The translations under genes were made by a program, and so were the position numbers. Shown here piece after piece: positions 43,542 through 53,065 of a stretch of 64,000 nucleotides of DNA. The DNA comes from Celeribacter baekdonensis. GTDB lineage: Bacteria; Pseudomonadota; Alphaproteobacteria; Rhodobacterales; Rhodobacteraceae. The stretch lies in assembly GCF_900102315.1 (NCBI RefSeq), contig NZ_FNBL01000001.1, forward strand, positions 323,841 to 387,840. Reading direction: 5' to 3'. The notes under the pieces are model-generated. The model had not been told where the DNA came from and ran no database searches. It saw only the letters and a list, made by a program, of their open reading frames with translations. Every line of letters starts with the position of its first letter. Position 1 is the first letter of the stretch.

Positions 43542-44303
43542 ATGCCAACCCTTTGCTATTTCATGCCTTCGAAGCATTTGATTTCAAACCTCCAAAACCG
43601 CCACCTCAAGATATCACGGTTCAATGAATGCAACGATGTCTTTGAACTCGGAAATTTTCGAGCACCAGAGAAGACTGACATCCCAACAAAAAGGGAAATT
43701 CGCACAGAAATCCGAGACTGGTCCGCCAAGGCCAACGAAAAAATGGGATTGATATGCTTTTCTAACCATCACTACTCACCCCTTATGTGGGCGCATTACG
43801 CCGATCAAAACCGGGGAGCGTGCCTTGTCTTCGAATACGAAGAAAAACCCGGCGTCAAATTGGCCGAAGTAAACTACACGCGCAATCGACATGTATTCCC
43901 GTTACGTGAGGCTCAGACCCTGCCATTGCTCACAAGTGAAACGCCACTAGGAGACCTTATCATTCACTGTGCGACGAAAGAGTTGGATTGGTCTTACGAA
44001 GAGGAACAAAGACTTTTGATTTTCTTTGATGAGGCGAAAACCCTTGTGAAAGACGTTGGGTGTTTAAAGTTCCTCAAGTGGGAAGACGTTCTTACTCTCA
44101 AAGAGGTTTACTTAGGCGCAAAGCCGGATTGCTGCGTAGAGGCTATTAAGGGAGCACTTCCAAAGAACGGCGAAGATGTAAACGTCACCCAAAAGCGCGC
44201 TGCATTTCGCGATTTTAGAATTGTTACCCAAGAAAATTCGGGCAGGCACAAGGCATGCAAAGATAGTCACGATTGCTCCTGTCCTAAATTCAATCCTACT
44301 TGA
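43542..44303 (+). CDS. DUF2971-family protein
   Basis: A 253-residue protein with an excellent AGGAGG site. It has the DUF2971 pattern: an N-terminal NRHLKISRFNECNDVFE-like stretch, then KMGLICFSNHHYSPLMWAHYADQNRGACLVFEYEE. The W-x-H-Y-A-D-x-x-x-G-x-C/A-L-x-F core is diagnostic. A second conserved patch is KELDWSYEEEQRLLI. Function is unknown, and members are common in accessory and defence-associated regions. The gene is visibly lower in G+C than eno before it or the GNAT gene after it, and it sits directly behind the eno terminator. Recent acquisition is likely. Confidence 0.8.
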   Translation: MPTLCYFMPSKHLISNLQNRHLKISRFNECNDVFELGNFRAPEKTDIPTKREIRTEIRDWSAKANEKMGLICFSNHHYSPLMWAHYADQNRGACLVFEYEEKPGVKLAEVNYTRNRHVFPLREAQTLPLLTSETPLGDLIIHCATKELDWSYEEEQRLLIFFDEAKTLVKDVGCLKFLKWEDVLTLKEVYLGAKPDCCVEAIKGALPKNGEDVNVTQKRAAFRDFRIVTQENSGRHKACKDSHDCSCPKFNPT

Positions 44304-44335
44304 CCCAGCTTTTAGCTTCAGACATTCCATTCCCC

Positions 44336-44956
44336 ATGACCCAAACATCCCCCCTCCCCGCCTCGCCGCTTTCTGACGGCATCCATCCCCTCCCCTCCGG
44401 CAAGCTGGCGGCGGTGGTGACCTATCTTGAGATGACCAGACGTCCCGCGCCGCGCGATGTGGCGGCGCCTGAGGGCGTGACCTTGGTGGCGCATGAGGCG
44501 CCGGATTTGGCGTGGTATCGCGGGCTGTATCGCGCGGTTGGCGAGGATTGGCTGTGGTTTTCGCGGCTCTATATGGAGGATGCGGCGCTGGCGGCGATCC
44601 TGCATCATAAGGATGTTGAGGTCTCTGCGTTGACCAAAGACGGGCGGGCGTTGGGGCTGTTGGAATTGGATTTCCGCGACCCGGACAACACGGAGTTGAC
44701 GTTTTTTGGCCTATCCAAAGAGCTGATCGGCACGGGTGCTGGGCGGTGGATGATGGAGCGGGCGCTGGATTTGGCGTTCAAGCGCCCGATCACACGGTTG
44801 TTCGTGCACACCTGTACGCTCGACAGCCCGCAGGCGGTGGGATTTTACATCCGTTCGGGCTTTGTGCCCTATCGCCGCGCCATCGAGGTGATGGACGATC
44901 CGCGGAAGAATGGGCCGGTGCGCGATGATGCGGCCGGGCATATCCCCAAGATTTGA
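44336..44956 (+). CDS. GNAT-family N-acetyltransferase
   Basis: A 206-residue protein from ATG 44336. Acceptor-side strands are followed by DGRALGLLELDFRDPD, then ELIGTGAGRWMMERALDLAF, which is the acetyl-CoA pyrophosphate loop (here G-T-G-A-G-R, close to the R/Q-x-x-G-x-G/A motif). HTCTLDSPQAVGFYIRSGF follows, the typical terminal N/S-x-x-A-x-x-F-Y-x-x-x-G-F element. Substrate unknown. It is followed by the DUF985 cupin gene after 12 bp, so the two are probably cotranscribed. Confidence 0.88.
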   Translation: MTQTSPLPASPLSDGIHPLPSGKLAAVVTYLEMTRRPAPRDVAAPEGVTLVAHEAPDLAWYRGLYRAVGEDWLWFSRLYMEDAALAAILHHKDVEVSALTKDGRALGLLELDFRDPDNTELTFFGLSKELIGTGAGRWMMERALDLAFKRPITRLFVHTCTLDSPQAVGFYIRSGFVPYRRAIEVMDDPRKNGPVRDDAAGHIPKI

Positions 44957-44968
44957 AAGCAGGTTCCC

Positions 44969-45406
44969 ATGAGCACGCCCACCGCCGAAGCGCTGATCCA
45001 GCGCCTGAAGTTGCAGCCCCATCCCGAGGGCGGATATTTTCGTCAGACATGGGTGGCAGAGGCCGAAGAGGGCGCACGTCCGGCGGGAACCTGCATCTAT
45101 TTTTTGTTGAAAGCGGGCGAGAACAGCCATTGGCACCGCGTCGATGCGGTCGAAATCTGGCACTATTATGCCGGGGCACCGCTGATCCTGTCTCTGTCCG
45201 AAACGGACGGTGGCCCGGCGCGGGACGTGATGTTGGGGCCTGATTTTGCGCAAGGCCAAGAGCCGCAACTCATTGTCCCCAAAGGGGTTTGGCAGGCCGC
45301 CCGCAGCACGGGCGACTATACGTTGGTGGGGTGCACGGTCTCGCCCGGATTCCGGTTTGAGGGGTTTGAACTGGCCCCTCTTGGCTTTGACATCGCACGC
45401 GCGTGA
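44969..45406 (+). CDS. DUF985-type cupin protein
   Basis: A 145-residue single-domain cupin. It begins LIQRLKLQPHPEGGYFRQTW, the hallmark of the DUF985 subgroup, then has SHWHRVDAVEIWHYYAG, supplying the metal/ligand histidines of cupin motif 1, and GCTVSPGFRFEGFEL near the end. Members have been proposed as epimerase-like or sugar-binding, but no reaction is firm. It follows the GNAT gene closely. A 730-bp gap without a supported gene follows. Confidence 0.88.
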   Translation: MSTPTAEALIQRLKLQPHPEGGYFRQTWVAEAEEGARPAGTCIYFLLKAGENSHWHRVDAVEIWHYYAGAPLILSLSETDGGPARDVMLGPDFAQGQEPQLIVPKGVWQAARSTGDYTLVGCTVSPGFRFEGFELAPLGFDIARA

Positions 45407-46139
45407 CCTGAGCCGCACGGATCACGCAGGGGAAACGCGCACGACCACTCGTCAGGACAGAAAAACAGGTCAGACGCTCCGCGAGAACACAAATGCCACA
45501 GCCACAGGCCAAGCCAAAGCAAAATGCGCCATCCAGCCCCACGTCCCTCCCGGCTCATGCCCGCCTTGCCTCATGACAGCGGAAGGGGCAGCCAAAGACG
45601 AAGATCATGGGACGCGCCATGAGGCAGAAAACGAACACCGGCGGCAATGAAGATGACCTTACGTTATGCCCTCCCGACAAAGCGGCGGGGCAACGGGGAA
45701 ATTTACGGCATTTTCCCCGCAAATTTCCCCCAAAGGTAAGGATTTCCACACTAGCCCCAAACTGACGCAAGGTTAACTTAGCGTCAGTTAAAGAGTGCGG
45801 GAACGTGTGGTGTGTTTACCTGTCCCGTTGGGTTGGTGGAGTAAGCGCTGGTCGGACAGGAGGGGCTGGGGGGGAACCGCCACTCTACCTGCCCGCCAGC
45901 CACGTTCCACATCTCAGCCTTCAAAACCTGATCTTTCCCAATAGCTTTCCAATAGAACCGGCCAGTTCATGCCGCAACTGCATGCGCGCCTTTGGTCGGG
46001 TCGGTCGCAAGACCCGACCCACCATGGTCCCGATAGCCGCGAAACATCCCGTCCCTCTAGGCTCACATCAAGAGGCGCGCGAAGAAGAACCTGTAGACCG
46101 CAGGGCAAAGCGCCTCGAACAGACTGGGAGGAAAGTCAC
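45407..46139. other. Intergenic region before the DUF1097 gene
   Basis: About 730 bp without a gene I can support. Small open frames in both strands lack ribosome-binding sites and recognisable proteins. The only clear structure is a perfect 9-bp inverted repeat at 45760-45789. From 45640 to 45730 the composition is mixed with short A-runs. The last 200 bp before 46140 hold no obvious promoter beyond the GGGAGG site at the next gene. Confidence 0.5.
45760..45789. promoter_or_regulatory. Inverted repeat, possible operator
   Basis: Perfect 9-bp arms AACTGACGC (45760-45768) and GCGTCAGTT (45781-45789) around 12 bp that include the palindrome GTTAAC. Arm centres are about 21 bp apart, two helical turns, as for a dimeric regulator. 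It lies 350 bp before the DUF1097 gene and has no T run, so it is not a terminator. Confidence 0.5.
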
Positions 46140-46652
46140 ATGAATCTTATCAACGCTTTGGCGATTTCTATCGGCGTGCTGGCGTCTGTCGCCACATATC
46201 TCTGCCTTGGGACCGGGTTGGGCCTACAGGTTTGGGCGCTCTTTATTGGCTGGGGTGCCTATTATCACACCGGGGGCACCGCCTCCTCCATCAGCAAATG
46301 CGCCATCAACCACGCTTGGGGCGCGGTTGTCGCCACGGCCGCCTTGTTTGTCGTGGCAACGGTTGGCGGTTCTGTCGCCGTGACCTCGATCATCGTCGGC
46401 CTGTCGGTTGTGGTGCTTGTGCTGGGCGCGCATCTTCCGGCCTTGGCGACCATCCCGGCGGCGGTTTATGGCTATGCCGCAACCGCAGGCTTTGCGCTTT
46501 TGTCCGGCGTGGCGATTGGCGATCTGGCCGCCTCCGCGCAGGCCACGGTGATGGTCTTGATCTCGATGATCATCGGCACGTTGTTTGGCTTTGTCTCTGA
46601 AAAGGGGGCAGGCCTGTTGACCGCAAAATCGGGCGCGACCGAAGCCGCCTAA
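46140..46652 (+). CDS. DUF1097-family membrane protein
   Basis: A 170-residue protein from ATG 46140, with a GGGAGGAAAG site. Five hydrophobic segments make it an integral membrane protein: INALAISIGVLASVATYLCL, LQVWALFIGWGAYYHTGG, WGAVVATAALFVVATV, IIVGLSVVVLVLGAHLP, and the last VMVLISMIIGTLFGFVSEKG. The G-W-G-A-Y-Y-x-T-G-G and C-x-x-N-x-x-W-G features fit DUF1097 (E. coli YahC/YcdZ group). Function unknown. It is followed directly by an intergenic palindrome of the repeat family. Confidence 0.8.
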   Translation: MNLINALAISIGVLASVATYLCLGTGLGLQVWALFIGWGAYYHTGGTASSISKCAINHAWGAVVATAALFVVATVGGSVAVTSIIVGLSVVVLVLGAHLPALATIPAAVYGYAATAGFALLSGVAIGDLAASAQATVMVLISMIIGTLFGFVSEKGAGLLTAKSGATEAA

Positions 46653-46660
46653 AGCGATCC

Positions 46661-46708
46661 AAAAGCGTTGCGCCTTTCCCCTGTCTCAGGTGAAAGGCGT
46701 GGCGTTTT
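46661..46708. repeat. Intergenic palindrome, repeat family member 2
   Basis: Arms AAAAGCGTTGCGCCTTTC (46661-46678) and GAAAGGCGTGGCGTTTT (46692-46708) pair with few mismatches around a CCCTGTCTCAGGT loop. Its central sequence CGCCTTTCCCCTGTCTCAGG is identical to the element at 61259-61299. It lies 9 bp past the DUF1097 stop, on the way to the anmK terminator. Confidence 0.8.
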
Positions 46709-46716
46709 AAAGACAA

Positions 46717-46748
46717 AACACCCCCCTCCGCAGTGGATCGGGGGTGTT
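46717..46748 (-). terminator. Terminator after anmK
   Basis: Arms AACACCCCC (46717-46725) and GGGGGTGTT (46740-46748) form a perfect 9-bp stem 28 bp beyond the anmK stop. On the minus strand the stem is followed by TTTTG. Confidence 0.75.
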
Positions 46749-46775
46749 CTTTGCTCACACCTTACGGGTCAGATC

Positions 46776-47876
46776 CTATGAACCGGGCTTCGACACACGC
46801 CCACCGCCAATTGCCGCACGCACCCCTGTGGTTGCGGGGCATGAGGTCGGCAAGCCGCGTTTGACGCGCATGGCGAGAAAGGCAAAGGCCTGTGCCTCCA
46901 ACATGTCGCCATCCAAACCGACCGCTTCAACCGGGAGCACAGGGCAATCCACCCCGGCGGCGAGCATGGTCATCAAAGTGGTGTTGTGCCGCCCGCCGCC
47001 CGTGACATAAAGCGCGCTCGGCGGGGTTGGACAATGCTCCATCGCGCGGGCGACACAGGCGGCGGCGAAAGCGGTCAATGTGGCGACGGCATCGGCGTCT
47101 GTCAAAGTTGAAACCGCATTTATGATGTCGTGAAAATCGTTCCGATCCAGTGACTTGGGCGGCATTTTGTAAAAATACCGGTGTTCCAGCCCCTGCGTCA
47201 CCGCGGCCATGTCGGGCGTGCCACTGGCGGCCAAAGCGCCATCGGCATCATAGGCCATACTGCGGCGTTCGCGCATCAGATCATTGACCGGGGCATTGGC
47301 CGGGCCGGTGTCAAAGGCCAGCAAAGCGCCCGTCTCAGACGGATCGGCGACGCGCGGATCGACCCAAGTGAGATTGCCAACCCCGCCCATATTGAGAAAT
47401 GCCACGGGGGATGTCGCGCCGATGAGCCGCGCCAAAGCGTGGTGATAAAACGGCGCAAGAGGCGCGCCCTGCCCGCCCATTTCGACATCCGCGCTGCGAA
47501 AATCCCACACCACAGGCACGTCGAACACTTCGGCCAAGACCGCGCCGTCGCCCGCCTGACAGGTGCGGCCATGACCCGGGTCATGGGCCAGTGTTTGCCC
47601 GTGAAATCCAATAAGATCAAAGCCTTTGAGGGTTGAAAGCGCTTCCGCATGGGCGGTTTCGATCACCTCGCACAGCTTTTTTGAGGCGGACCACCACCCC
47701 AGTTCGGCGCGCAACAGCGCCTGTTCTGGCTCAGAATAGGGGCGAAAATGGCTGTCGCCGAATTCGAAAACCTCCACCCCATCGGTCAGGACCATGGCCA
47801 CATCGACCCCATCCAACGAGGTGCCAGACATACATCCGGCCACCCAGATTGGCTCTGCTTTACCGTTCCCGCGCAT
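46776..47876 (-). CDS. anmK: Anhydro-N-acetylmuramic acid kinase
   Basis: A 366-residue ASKHA-fold kinase from ATG 47876 (the extended start at 47960 would run into the tyrS start). Landmarks are [17 protein letters not shown], the phosphate-1 loop of the family, then [38 protein letters not shown] and [11 protein letters not shown]. It phosphorylates 1,6-anhydro-MurNAc released from peptidoglycan so it can be re-used. It is divergent from tyrS across 72 bp, a pairing often seen in alphaproteobacteria. It has its own terminator. Confidence 0.95.
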   Translation of the reverse strand: MRGNGKAEPIWVAGCMSGTSLDGVDVAMVLTDGVEVFEFGDSHFRPYSEPEQALLRAELGWWSASKKLCEVIETAHAEALSTLKGFDLIGFHGQTLAHDPGHGRTCQAGDGAVLAEVFDVPVVWDFRSADVEMGGQGAPLAPFYHHALARLIGATSPVAFLNMGGVGNLTWVDPRVADPSETGALLAFDTGPANAPVNDLMRERRSMAYDADGALAASGTPDMAAVTQGLEHRYFYKMPPKSLDRNDFHDIINAVSTLTDADAVATLTAFAAACVARAMEHCPTPPSALYVTGGGRHNTTLMTMLAAGVDCPVLPVEAVGLDGDMLEAQAFAFLAMRVKRGLPTSCPATTGVRAAIGGGRVSKPGS

Positions 47877-47948
47877 GACACTCTTTCCCTTTGGCCTTTG
47901 CCCGGATATATCAGGCCGCGCTGACCCTTTGAACGGAAAATGTGACCG

Positions 47949-49238
47949 ATGACCTACCATCCCAAATCAGACTTTCTGCGTATCATCATTGAACGCGGGT
48001 TCCTGGCCGACTGCACCAACCTGCAAGAGCTGGACGATTATCTGAACAAAGGGATGGTCACCGCCTATATCGGCTATGACGCCACGGCGTCCTCGCTGCA
48101 TGTCGGGCACCTGCTCAACATCATGTTGCTGCGCTGGTTCCAAAAGACCGGCAATAAACCGATCACGCTGATGGGCGGCGGCACCACGAAAGTGGGCGAT
48201 CCGTCGTTTCGCGCGGATGAGCGACCTTTGCTGACCCCGGAACAGATCGGTGCCAATATCGACGGGATGCAAAAAGTGTTTGCCCGCTACCTCGACTATG
48301 GCGATGGCAAGGCCACGCCCACAGGCGGCGACGCGGTAGGGCAAGATAATACCGCAATGATGCGCAACAATGCGGAGTGGCTGGATCAGCTCAATTACCT
48401 TGAGTTCCTGCGCGACATCGGGCGGCATTTTTCGGTCAACCGGATGTTGTCGTTTGAATCGGTGAAATCGCGTCTGGACCGGGAACAAAGCCTGTCCTTC
48501 CTCGAATTCAACTACATGATCCTTCAGGCCTATGATTTTCTGGAACTGAACCGCCGCTATGGCTGTGTGTTGCAGATGGGCGGATCGGATCAGTGGGGCA
48601 ATATCGTCAACGGCATCGACCTGACCCGCCGCGTGTTGGACAATGAAATCTTTGGCCTGACCACACCGCTTTTGACCACCTCGGATGGCCGCAAAATGGG
48701 CAAATCCCAAGGTGGGGCGATCTGGCTCAATGGCGATATGTTGTCACCCTATGAGTTCTGGCAATTCTGGCGCAACACCACAGATGCGGACACGGGGCGG
48801 TTTTTGAAGCTCTTTACCGAAGTGCCGGTGGAGGAATGTGAGCGTCTTGGCGCGTTGGAAGGCTCCGAAATCAACGCGGCGAAAATCATTTTGGCCAATG
48901 AGGTCACCACATTGCTACACGGGGCGGAGGCCGCAGCGGCGGCAGAGGCCACGGCGCGCGAAGTGTTTGAAAAAGGCGGAATGGGCGATGACCTTCCGAC
49001 GTTGGAACTGAGTGCACAGGAGATTGGCGACGGAATTTCCATCGTGCAACTGTTCGTGCGCTCGGGCCTTGTGGGGACGGGCAAAGAGGCCAAACGCCTG
49101 TTTGCCGACAATGGTGCCAAGGTGAACGATGCCGATCACAAAGACGCAGGTCTGTTGATCACCGCCGCCGATCTCGCCACCCCGCTGAAACTCTCGGCGG
49201 GCAAAAAACGCCACGCTTTGGTGACATTGAAAGCCTGA
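47949..49238 (+). CDS. tyrS: Tyrosyl-tRNA synthetase
   Basis: A 429-residue class I synthetase. The HIGH-type motif is HVGH at 51-54 ([10 protein letters not shown]) and the KMSKS-type loop is KMGKS ([10 protein letters not shown]). Tyrosine-recognition residues are in [15 protein letters not shown] and [11 protein letters not shown] short insertion ([16 protein letters not shown]) lies in the connecting region. The C-terminal S4-like domain ends the protein ([20 protein letters not shown]). It charges tRNA-Tyr and is divergent from anmK. A terminator hairpin follows. Confidence 0.97.
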   Translation: MTYHPKSDFLRIIIERGFLADCTNLQELDDYLNKGMVTAYIGYDATASSLHVGHLLNIMLLRWFQKTGNKPITLMGGGTTKVGDPSFRADERPLLTPEQIGANIDGMQKVFARYLDYGDGKATPTGGDAVGQDNTAMMRNNAEWLDQLNYLEFLRDIGRHFSVNRMLSFESVKSRLDREQSLSFLEFNYMILQAYDFLELNRRYGCVLQMGGSDQWGNIVNGIDLTRRVLDNEIFGLTTPLLTTSDGRKMGKSQGGAIWLNGDMLSPYEFWQFWRNTTDADTGRFLKLFTEVPVEECERLGALEGSEINAAKIILANEVTTLLHGAEAAAAAEATAREVFEKGGMGDDLPTLELSAQEIGDGISIVQLFVRSGLVGTGKEAKRLFADNGAKVNDADHKDAGLLITAADLATPLKLSAGKKRHALVTLKA

Positions 49239-49273
49239 AACACCGGTCAGGTTTGACCATAAATGAACATTCC

Positions 49274-49306
49274 GCCGCGCCCCTATGCCTCTGGGCGCGG
49301 CATTTT
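49274..49306 (+). terminator. Terminator after tyrS
   Basis: Perfect 9-bp stem, GCCGCGCCC (49274-49282) with GGGCGCGGC (49293-49301), followed by ATTTTAT, 35 bp past the tyrS stop. Confidence 0.75.
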
Positions 49307-49380
49307 ATGCTCACTCGAATGTGCATAAAGACCCGCCCCTGAAACTTGAATGCTGCGACAGCACAAGACATATTGGGTCT

Positions 49381-50286
49381 ATGACCTGCTCTAAACCATC
49401 TCACACCACACGGATTGCACTGGTGTCTCTCTGTTTCGGTCTCGGCTTTGGCGCATCCTGTGCCGGGAGGGCCAATGCGGAGTCATGGTTGCTTGGTGGT
49501 GGCTGGGTCATGTTGAGTGCCACGGATGGGCTTGATCACAGTTCAAAGGACGAAGGCCTGGCATTTGGCGGCAATGGGACATGGGCCACGCCCACAGAGG
49601 GGCTTGGCCTGAGCTTTGGCGCGTTTGGCAATCTTGGGCGCTTGCACGAGACCTACGCCGCGGTGACGTGGCAGACCGCGCAAGAGGAACGGTTTTCGGT
49701 TGGCAATCCGCGCCCGGCCTATGATCTCTTTGCCCGACCGGCCCTCACCGATGTGTTTCTGTCGGCGGCCCTTGAGCGCAGCGAGGTGGGCCTCAGCCGC
49801 GCCACGGATGGCACGATCACCGAGCCGAAATACTTGCCACTTGGGGCTTCTTATATGCGCGATGGGGCGGCGATGTCGCTACATTATGTCGAGGATTATG
49901 ACAGCTATATCCTGGGTGTGGCAGGGCGTATGGAGCTACCGAACATGAGCGTCGATGCCGCCCTTGAACTGGTCGATGGCGACACAACCAAGGCCAATGC
50001 GAAACTGCAACTGAACCGCGATCTGGGGCCTGGCGCGGCCTCGGCCAGCCTGTTTTACAGCGGGGCCAATGCGGCGGGCACGGAATTGGAACTGGCCTAT
50101 CGCCATCCGGTTGGTCAGCGTGTGACCCTGAGCGAAATCGTCTCTGTGCCGCTGTCGGAGCCGGATCAAGCGCTTGTGGCGCTGGGGGCGCAGGTCGGGC
50201 TTGGCGGGGCATGGTCTTTGAATGCGGCGGCGTCCTATGCGGACACGCAAAGCGCCTTTATGGCGGGGCTGCGGTTGGAGTTTTAA
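49381..50286 (+). CDS. Outer-membrane beta-barrel protein, porin-like
   Basis: A 301-residue protein from ATG 49381; the upstream in-frame ATG at 49285 lies inside the terminator hairpin and is unlikely. Residues 1-33 give a signal peptide ending near GRANA. The mature part alternates hydrophobic and polar residues with Gly/Ala/Tyr-rich strands (LGLSFGAFGNLGRL, YILGVAGRMEL) and ends in F, the outer-membrane assembly signal. Strand count looks like about 12-14. It may be a small porin, but no specificity is visible. A bidirectional terminator separates it from the convergent cyclophilin gene. Confidence 0.7.
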   Translation: MTCSKPSHTTRIALVSLCFGLGFGASCAGRANAESWLLGGGWVMLSATDGLDHSSKDEGLAFGGNGTWATPTEGLGLSFGAFGNLGRLHETYAAVTWQTAQEERFSVGNPRPAYDLFARPALTDVFLSAALERSEVGLSRATDGTITEPKYLPLGASYMRDGAAMSLHYVEDYDSYILGVAGRMELPNMSVDAALELVDGDTTKANAKLQLNRDLGPGAASASLFYSGANAAGTELELAYRHPVGQRVTLSEIVSVPLSEPDQALVALGAQVGLGGAWSLNAAASYADTQSAFMAGLRLEF

Positions 50287-50301
50287 TCGGCGGCACATAC
50301 A

Positions 50302-50325
50302 AAAGGGCGCCCGAAAGCGCCCTTT
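50302..50325. terminator. Bidirectional terminator between convergent genes
   Basis: Perfect stem AAAGGGCGC (50302-50310) and GCGCCCTTT (50317-50325) with a CCGAAA loop and A and T runs on the two sides. It lies between the porin-like gene and the convergent cyclophilin gene. Confidence 0.85.
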
Positions 50326-50347
50326 GATCTTTGTCTTACGCTATGGC

Positions 50348-50908
50348 TTAATCGGTGACTTTGACCGATGTCATCACATCCGGCGCGCCGATGACGGCCC
50401 CGTTCGGACCTGTGCCACGCTTGATCGCGTTGACCACATCCATCCCCTGCGTCACCTTGCCGACCACCGTGTATTGGCCATCGAGATGCGGCGCGGGGGC
50501 GAACATGATGAAGAACTGGGCATTGGCGCTGTTCGGGTTTTGCGACCGCGCCATGCCAACGACGCCGATGTCAAAGGTCTTGTCAGAGAACTCGGCTTTC
50601 AGGTCATCAAAATGCGACCCGCCACGTCCGGCCATCTGCATGGAGAAGCCCTCCGCGCCCATTTTGCCGTATTCAACGTCGCCGGTTTGCGCCATGAAAC
50701 CGTCGATCACGCGGTGAAACACCACGCCATCATAAGCGCCCTCATTGGCAAGTGCGGTGATTTGGGCGACATGACCGGGGGCCACATCCTCGAACAGGTC
50801 GATATGGACCACGCCACTGGCCTCGCCTTCAACCACGATGTCGAGACCCGTCGCAAAGCTTGGCGCGGCCACGCAAATGGCCAAAGCTGTCAGAGCGGAT
50901 TTAAACAT
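50348..50908 (-). CDS. Periplasmic cyclophilin-type peptidylprolyl isomerase
   Basis: A 186-residue cyclophilin. Residues 1-19 form a signal peptide (FKSALTALAICVAAPSFA), placing it in the periplasm. Catalytic and binding residues are in YDGVVFHRVIDGFMAQTGD (Arg/Phe/Gln of the active site) and ANAQFFIMFAPAPHLD. It speeds cis-trans isomerisation of prolyl bonds in exported proteins. Its start overlaps the end of the cytoplasmic cyclophilin by 8 bp, so the two are made from one transcript, probably after duplication. Confidence 0.93.
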   Translation of the reverse strand: MFKSALTALAICVAAPSFATGLDIVVEGEASGVVHIDLFEDVAPGHVAQITALANEGAYDGVVFHRVIDGFMAQTGDVEYGKMGAEGFSMQMAGRGGSHFDDLKAEFSDKTFDIGVVGMARSQNPNSANAQFFIMFAPAPHLDGQYTVVGKVTQGMDVVNAIKRGTGPNGAVIGAPDVMTSVKVTD

Positions 50909-51407
50909 CGGCGGCCACCTTCATGGAGACCATGACATCGGGCTCACGCGGCGGCTCGCCACGGGTGATTTTATCCACGGCATCCATGCCCGAAATCACC
51001 CGGCCATAGACCGTGTATTGGCGATTGAGGAAATGGTTGTCGGAAAAGTTGATAAAAAACTGCGAGTTGGCAGAGTTCGGGTTTTGGGCGCGGGCCGCAC
51101 CGATGGTGCCGCGATCATGCGGAATGCCGGAGAACTCGGCCTCGACATTGGGCAGATCAGAGGCACCCGTGCCGGCACGACGCGGCTCATAGTCTTTGGT
51201 TTTGTTGCCAAACTGCACATCGCCGGTTTGCGCCATAAAGCCGTCGATCACGCGGTGGAACACAACGCCATCATAGGCGCCAGAGCGGGCCAGTTCTTTC
51301 ATCCGGTCGCAATGTTTGGGCGCGATTTCGGGCATCAACTCGATGACCACTTCGCCGTTTTCAAGCGTCAGGATAATCGTGTTTTCGGGATCTTTAATTT
51401 CGGCCAT
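50901..51407 (-). CDS. ppiB: Cytoplasmic cyclophilin-type peptidylprolyl isomerase
   Basis: A 168-residue cyclophilin without a signal peptide. The core shares YDGVVFHRVIDGFMAQTGD with the downstream gene and has NSQFFINFSDNHFLNRQYT, matching PpiB. It probably acts on cytoplasmic proteins. It is the upstream gene of the pair, ending 8 bp inside the start of the periplasmic one. The intergenic stretch to pgk is divergent and about 160 bp. Confidence 0.92.
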   Translation of the reverse strand: MAEIKDPENTIILTLENGEVVIELMPEIAPKHCDRMKELARSGAYDGVVFHRVIDGFMAQTGDVQFGNKTKDYEPRRAGTGASDLPNVEAEFSGIPHDRGTIGAARAQNPNSANSQFFINFSDNHFLNRQYTVYGRVISGMDAVDKITRGEPPREPDVMVSMKVAADV

Positions 51408-51567
51408 GGAAGCCTCCTCACCATCATAATTTCGCGCACTCTAAAGCGGCACGCGCGCGAGGGAAAGAGGCAAGCGCGCACAGAGGGGCAGCCCGGAGTT
51501 GACGAAAGCGTGTCTAAAGCGCAAACAAGGGCCAAAGATGCTGCAACCTCCCCGAAAGGACGCAAAC

Positions 51568-52755
51568 ATGGCATGGAAAACACTCGACGACATGGATTTG
51601 GACGGCAAAGTGGTGCTCACACGGGTGGACATCAACGTCCCCTTTGAGGCGGGCCATGTCACCGATGCCACACGGATTGAGCGGATCAAACCCACGATCG
51701 ACGATATTTTGGCGAAGGGCGGCAAACCCGTCTTGATGGCGCATTTTGGTCGCCCGAAAGGCCAGGTTGTCCCGGACATGAGCCTTGGGCTGATCGTGGA
51801 TGCGGTGGCCAAGGTCTTGGGCGTGCCGGTGAAATTTGCCAGCGATTGCATTGGCGCACCGGCGAAAACGGCGGTGGCGGATCTTGGCGCGGGTGAGGTG
51901 CTTTTGCTTGAAAACACCCGGTTTCATGAGGGCGAAACCACCAACGATCCGAAATTCGCCGCCTCCTTGGCGGCTTTGGGCGATGTCTATGTCAATGACG
52001 CCTTCTCGGCGGCGCACCGTGCTCATGCGTCGACCGAAGGTTTGGCGAAATTGTTGCCCTGCTGCGCCGGTCGGTTGATGCAGGCGGAGCTTTCCGCGCT
52101 TGAGGCCGCTTTGGCGACCCCGGAGCGCCCGGTGGTGGCCGTGGTTGGCGGGGCGAAAGTGTCCACCAAGCTGGATTTGTTGGGCAATCTGGTGCGCAAG
52201 GTCGATTATCTGATCATCGGCGGCGGCATGGCCAACACATTTCTGGCCGCAGAGGGTGTCGATGTCGGTAAATCCCTGTGCGAACATGATTTGGCGGAAA
52301 CCGCGCTTGAGATCGTGAAAAAGGCCGATGAGGCAGGCTGTGAGATCGTTTTGCCAATCGACGTGGTTGTGGCGCGCGAATTTAAAGCCAATGCGGCAAA
52401 CGACGTCGTTCCGGTGACCGAATGCCCAAGCGATGCGATGATTTTTGATGCCGGCCCGGCCTCTGTCAAACGCATCATCGAGATCATTGATGGCGCAAAA
52501 ACACTGATCATGAACGGCCCGTTGGGCGTGTTCGAATTGACCCCGTTTCACACCGGCACCTTCGCAATGCTGGCGGAAATTGAGGCGCAGACCAAAGCTG
52601 GTAAGCTGATTTCAGTGGCGGGTGGTGGCGACACGGTGTCGGCGATCAACATGGCATGCTCTGCCGATGGGTTCACCTATATTTCGACCGCAGGCGGCGC
52701 GTTCCTTGAATGGATGGAAGGCAAGGCGCTTCCGGGGGTTGTGGCGCTCGGTTAA
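51568..52755 (+). CDS. pgk: Phosphoglycerate kinase
   Basis: A 395-residue enzyme from ATG 51568 with an AAAGGA site. It has [14 protein letters not shown] (substrate-binding N domain), [31 protein letters not shown] and [14 protein letters not shown]. The nucleotide-binding GPLGVFEL and [11 protein letters not shown] loops close it. It interconverts 1,3-bisphosphoglycerate and 3-phosphoglycerate. It is followed by a terminator and, 310 bp later, by class I aldolase, forming a loose glycolytic group with enolase at 42.2 kb. Confidence 0.97.
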   Translation: MAWKTLDDMDLDGKVVLTRVDINVPFEAGHVTDATRIERIKPTIDDILAKGGKPVLMAHFGRPKGQVVPDMSLGLIVDAVAKVLGVPVKFASDCIGAPAKTAVADLGAGEVLLLENTRFHEGETTNDPKFAASLAALGDVYVNDAFSAAHRAHASTEGLAKLLPCCAGRLMQAELSALEAALATPERPVVAVVGGAKVSTKLDLLGNLVRKVDYLIIGGGMANTFLAAEGVDVGKSLCEHDLAETALEIVKKADEAGCEIVLPIDVVVAREFKANAANDVVPVTECPSDAMIFDAGPASVKRIIEIIDGAKTLIMNGPLGVFELTPFHTGTFAMLAEIEAQTKAGKLISVAGGGDTVSAINMACSADGFTYISTAGGAFLEWMEGKALPGVVALG

Positions 52756-52778
52756 ATGCGCCCCTCTTTGACAAAGAT

Positions 52779-52811
52779 AAAGGCCCGCGCGATCCCCTCG
52801 TGTGGGCCTTT
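52779..52811 (+). terminator. Terminator after pgk
   Basis: Arms AAAGGCCCGCGCG (52779-52791) and CGTGTGGGCCTTT (52799-52811) form a 13-bp stem with G-T pairs, 23 bp past the pgk stop. The following 250 bp up to the aldolase start have no gene I can support. Confidence 0.75.
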
Positions 52812-53065
52812 GTCATCTGGGGGCCATCGTGGGGCTATGGCGTCACAGCATGGTGGCCATGTCCCGCACGGTTGCTCCAAATCAAATCCTTTGCCTGCAA
52901 AACCGCCTAGCGTGCCACATGACGGGGCCGTGAGCGCAATCATCCAAAATGTTAGCGCCACCACGATTGCGACAAACCGCAGGGCACGGTAACCCGGAGC
53001 AAGACCCGCAGCCTCCCCTTGATGAGGGGTCACGTGAGCAACGAGTGAGCCAAAAGAGGATACAG

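Noticed and set aside
52752-53033. 93-codon minus-strand frame with a hydrophobic stretch between pgk and the aldolase
   Set aside because: It overlaps the pgk terminator, has no ribosome-binding site and only one hydrophobic run. I judged it a chance frame, though a small membrane protein cannot be fully excluded.
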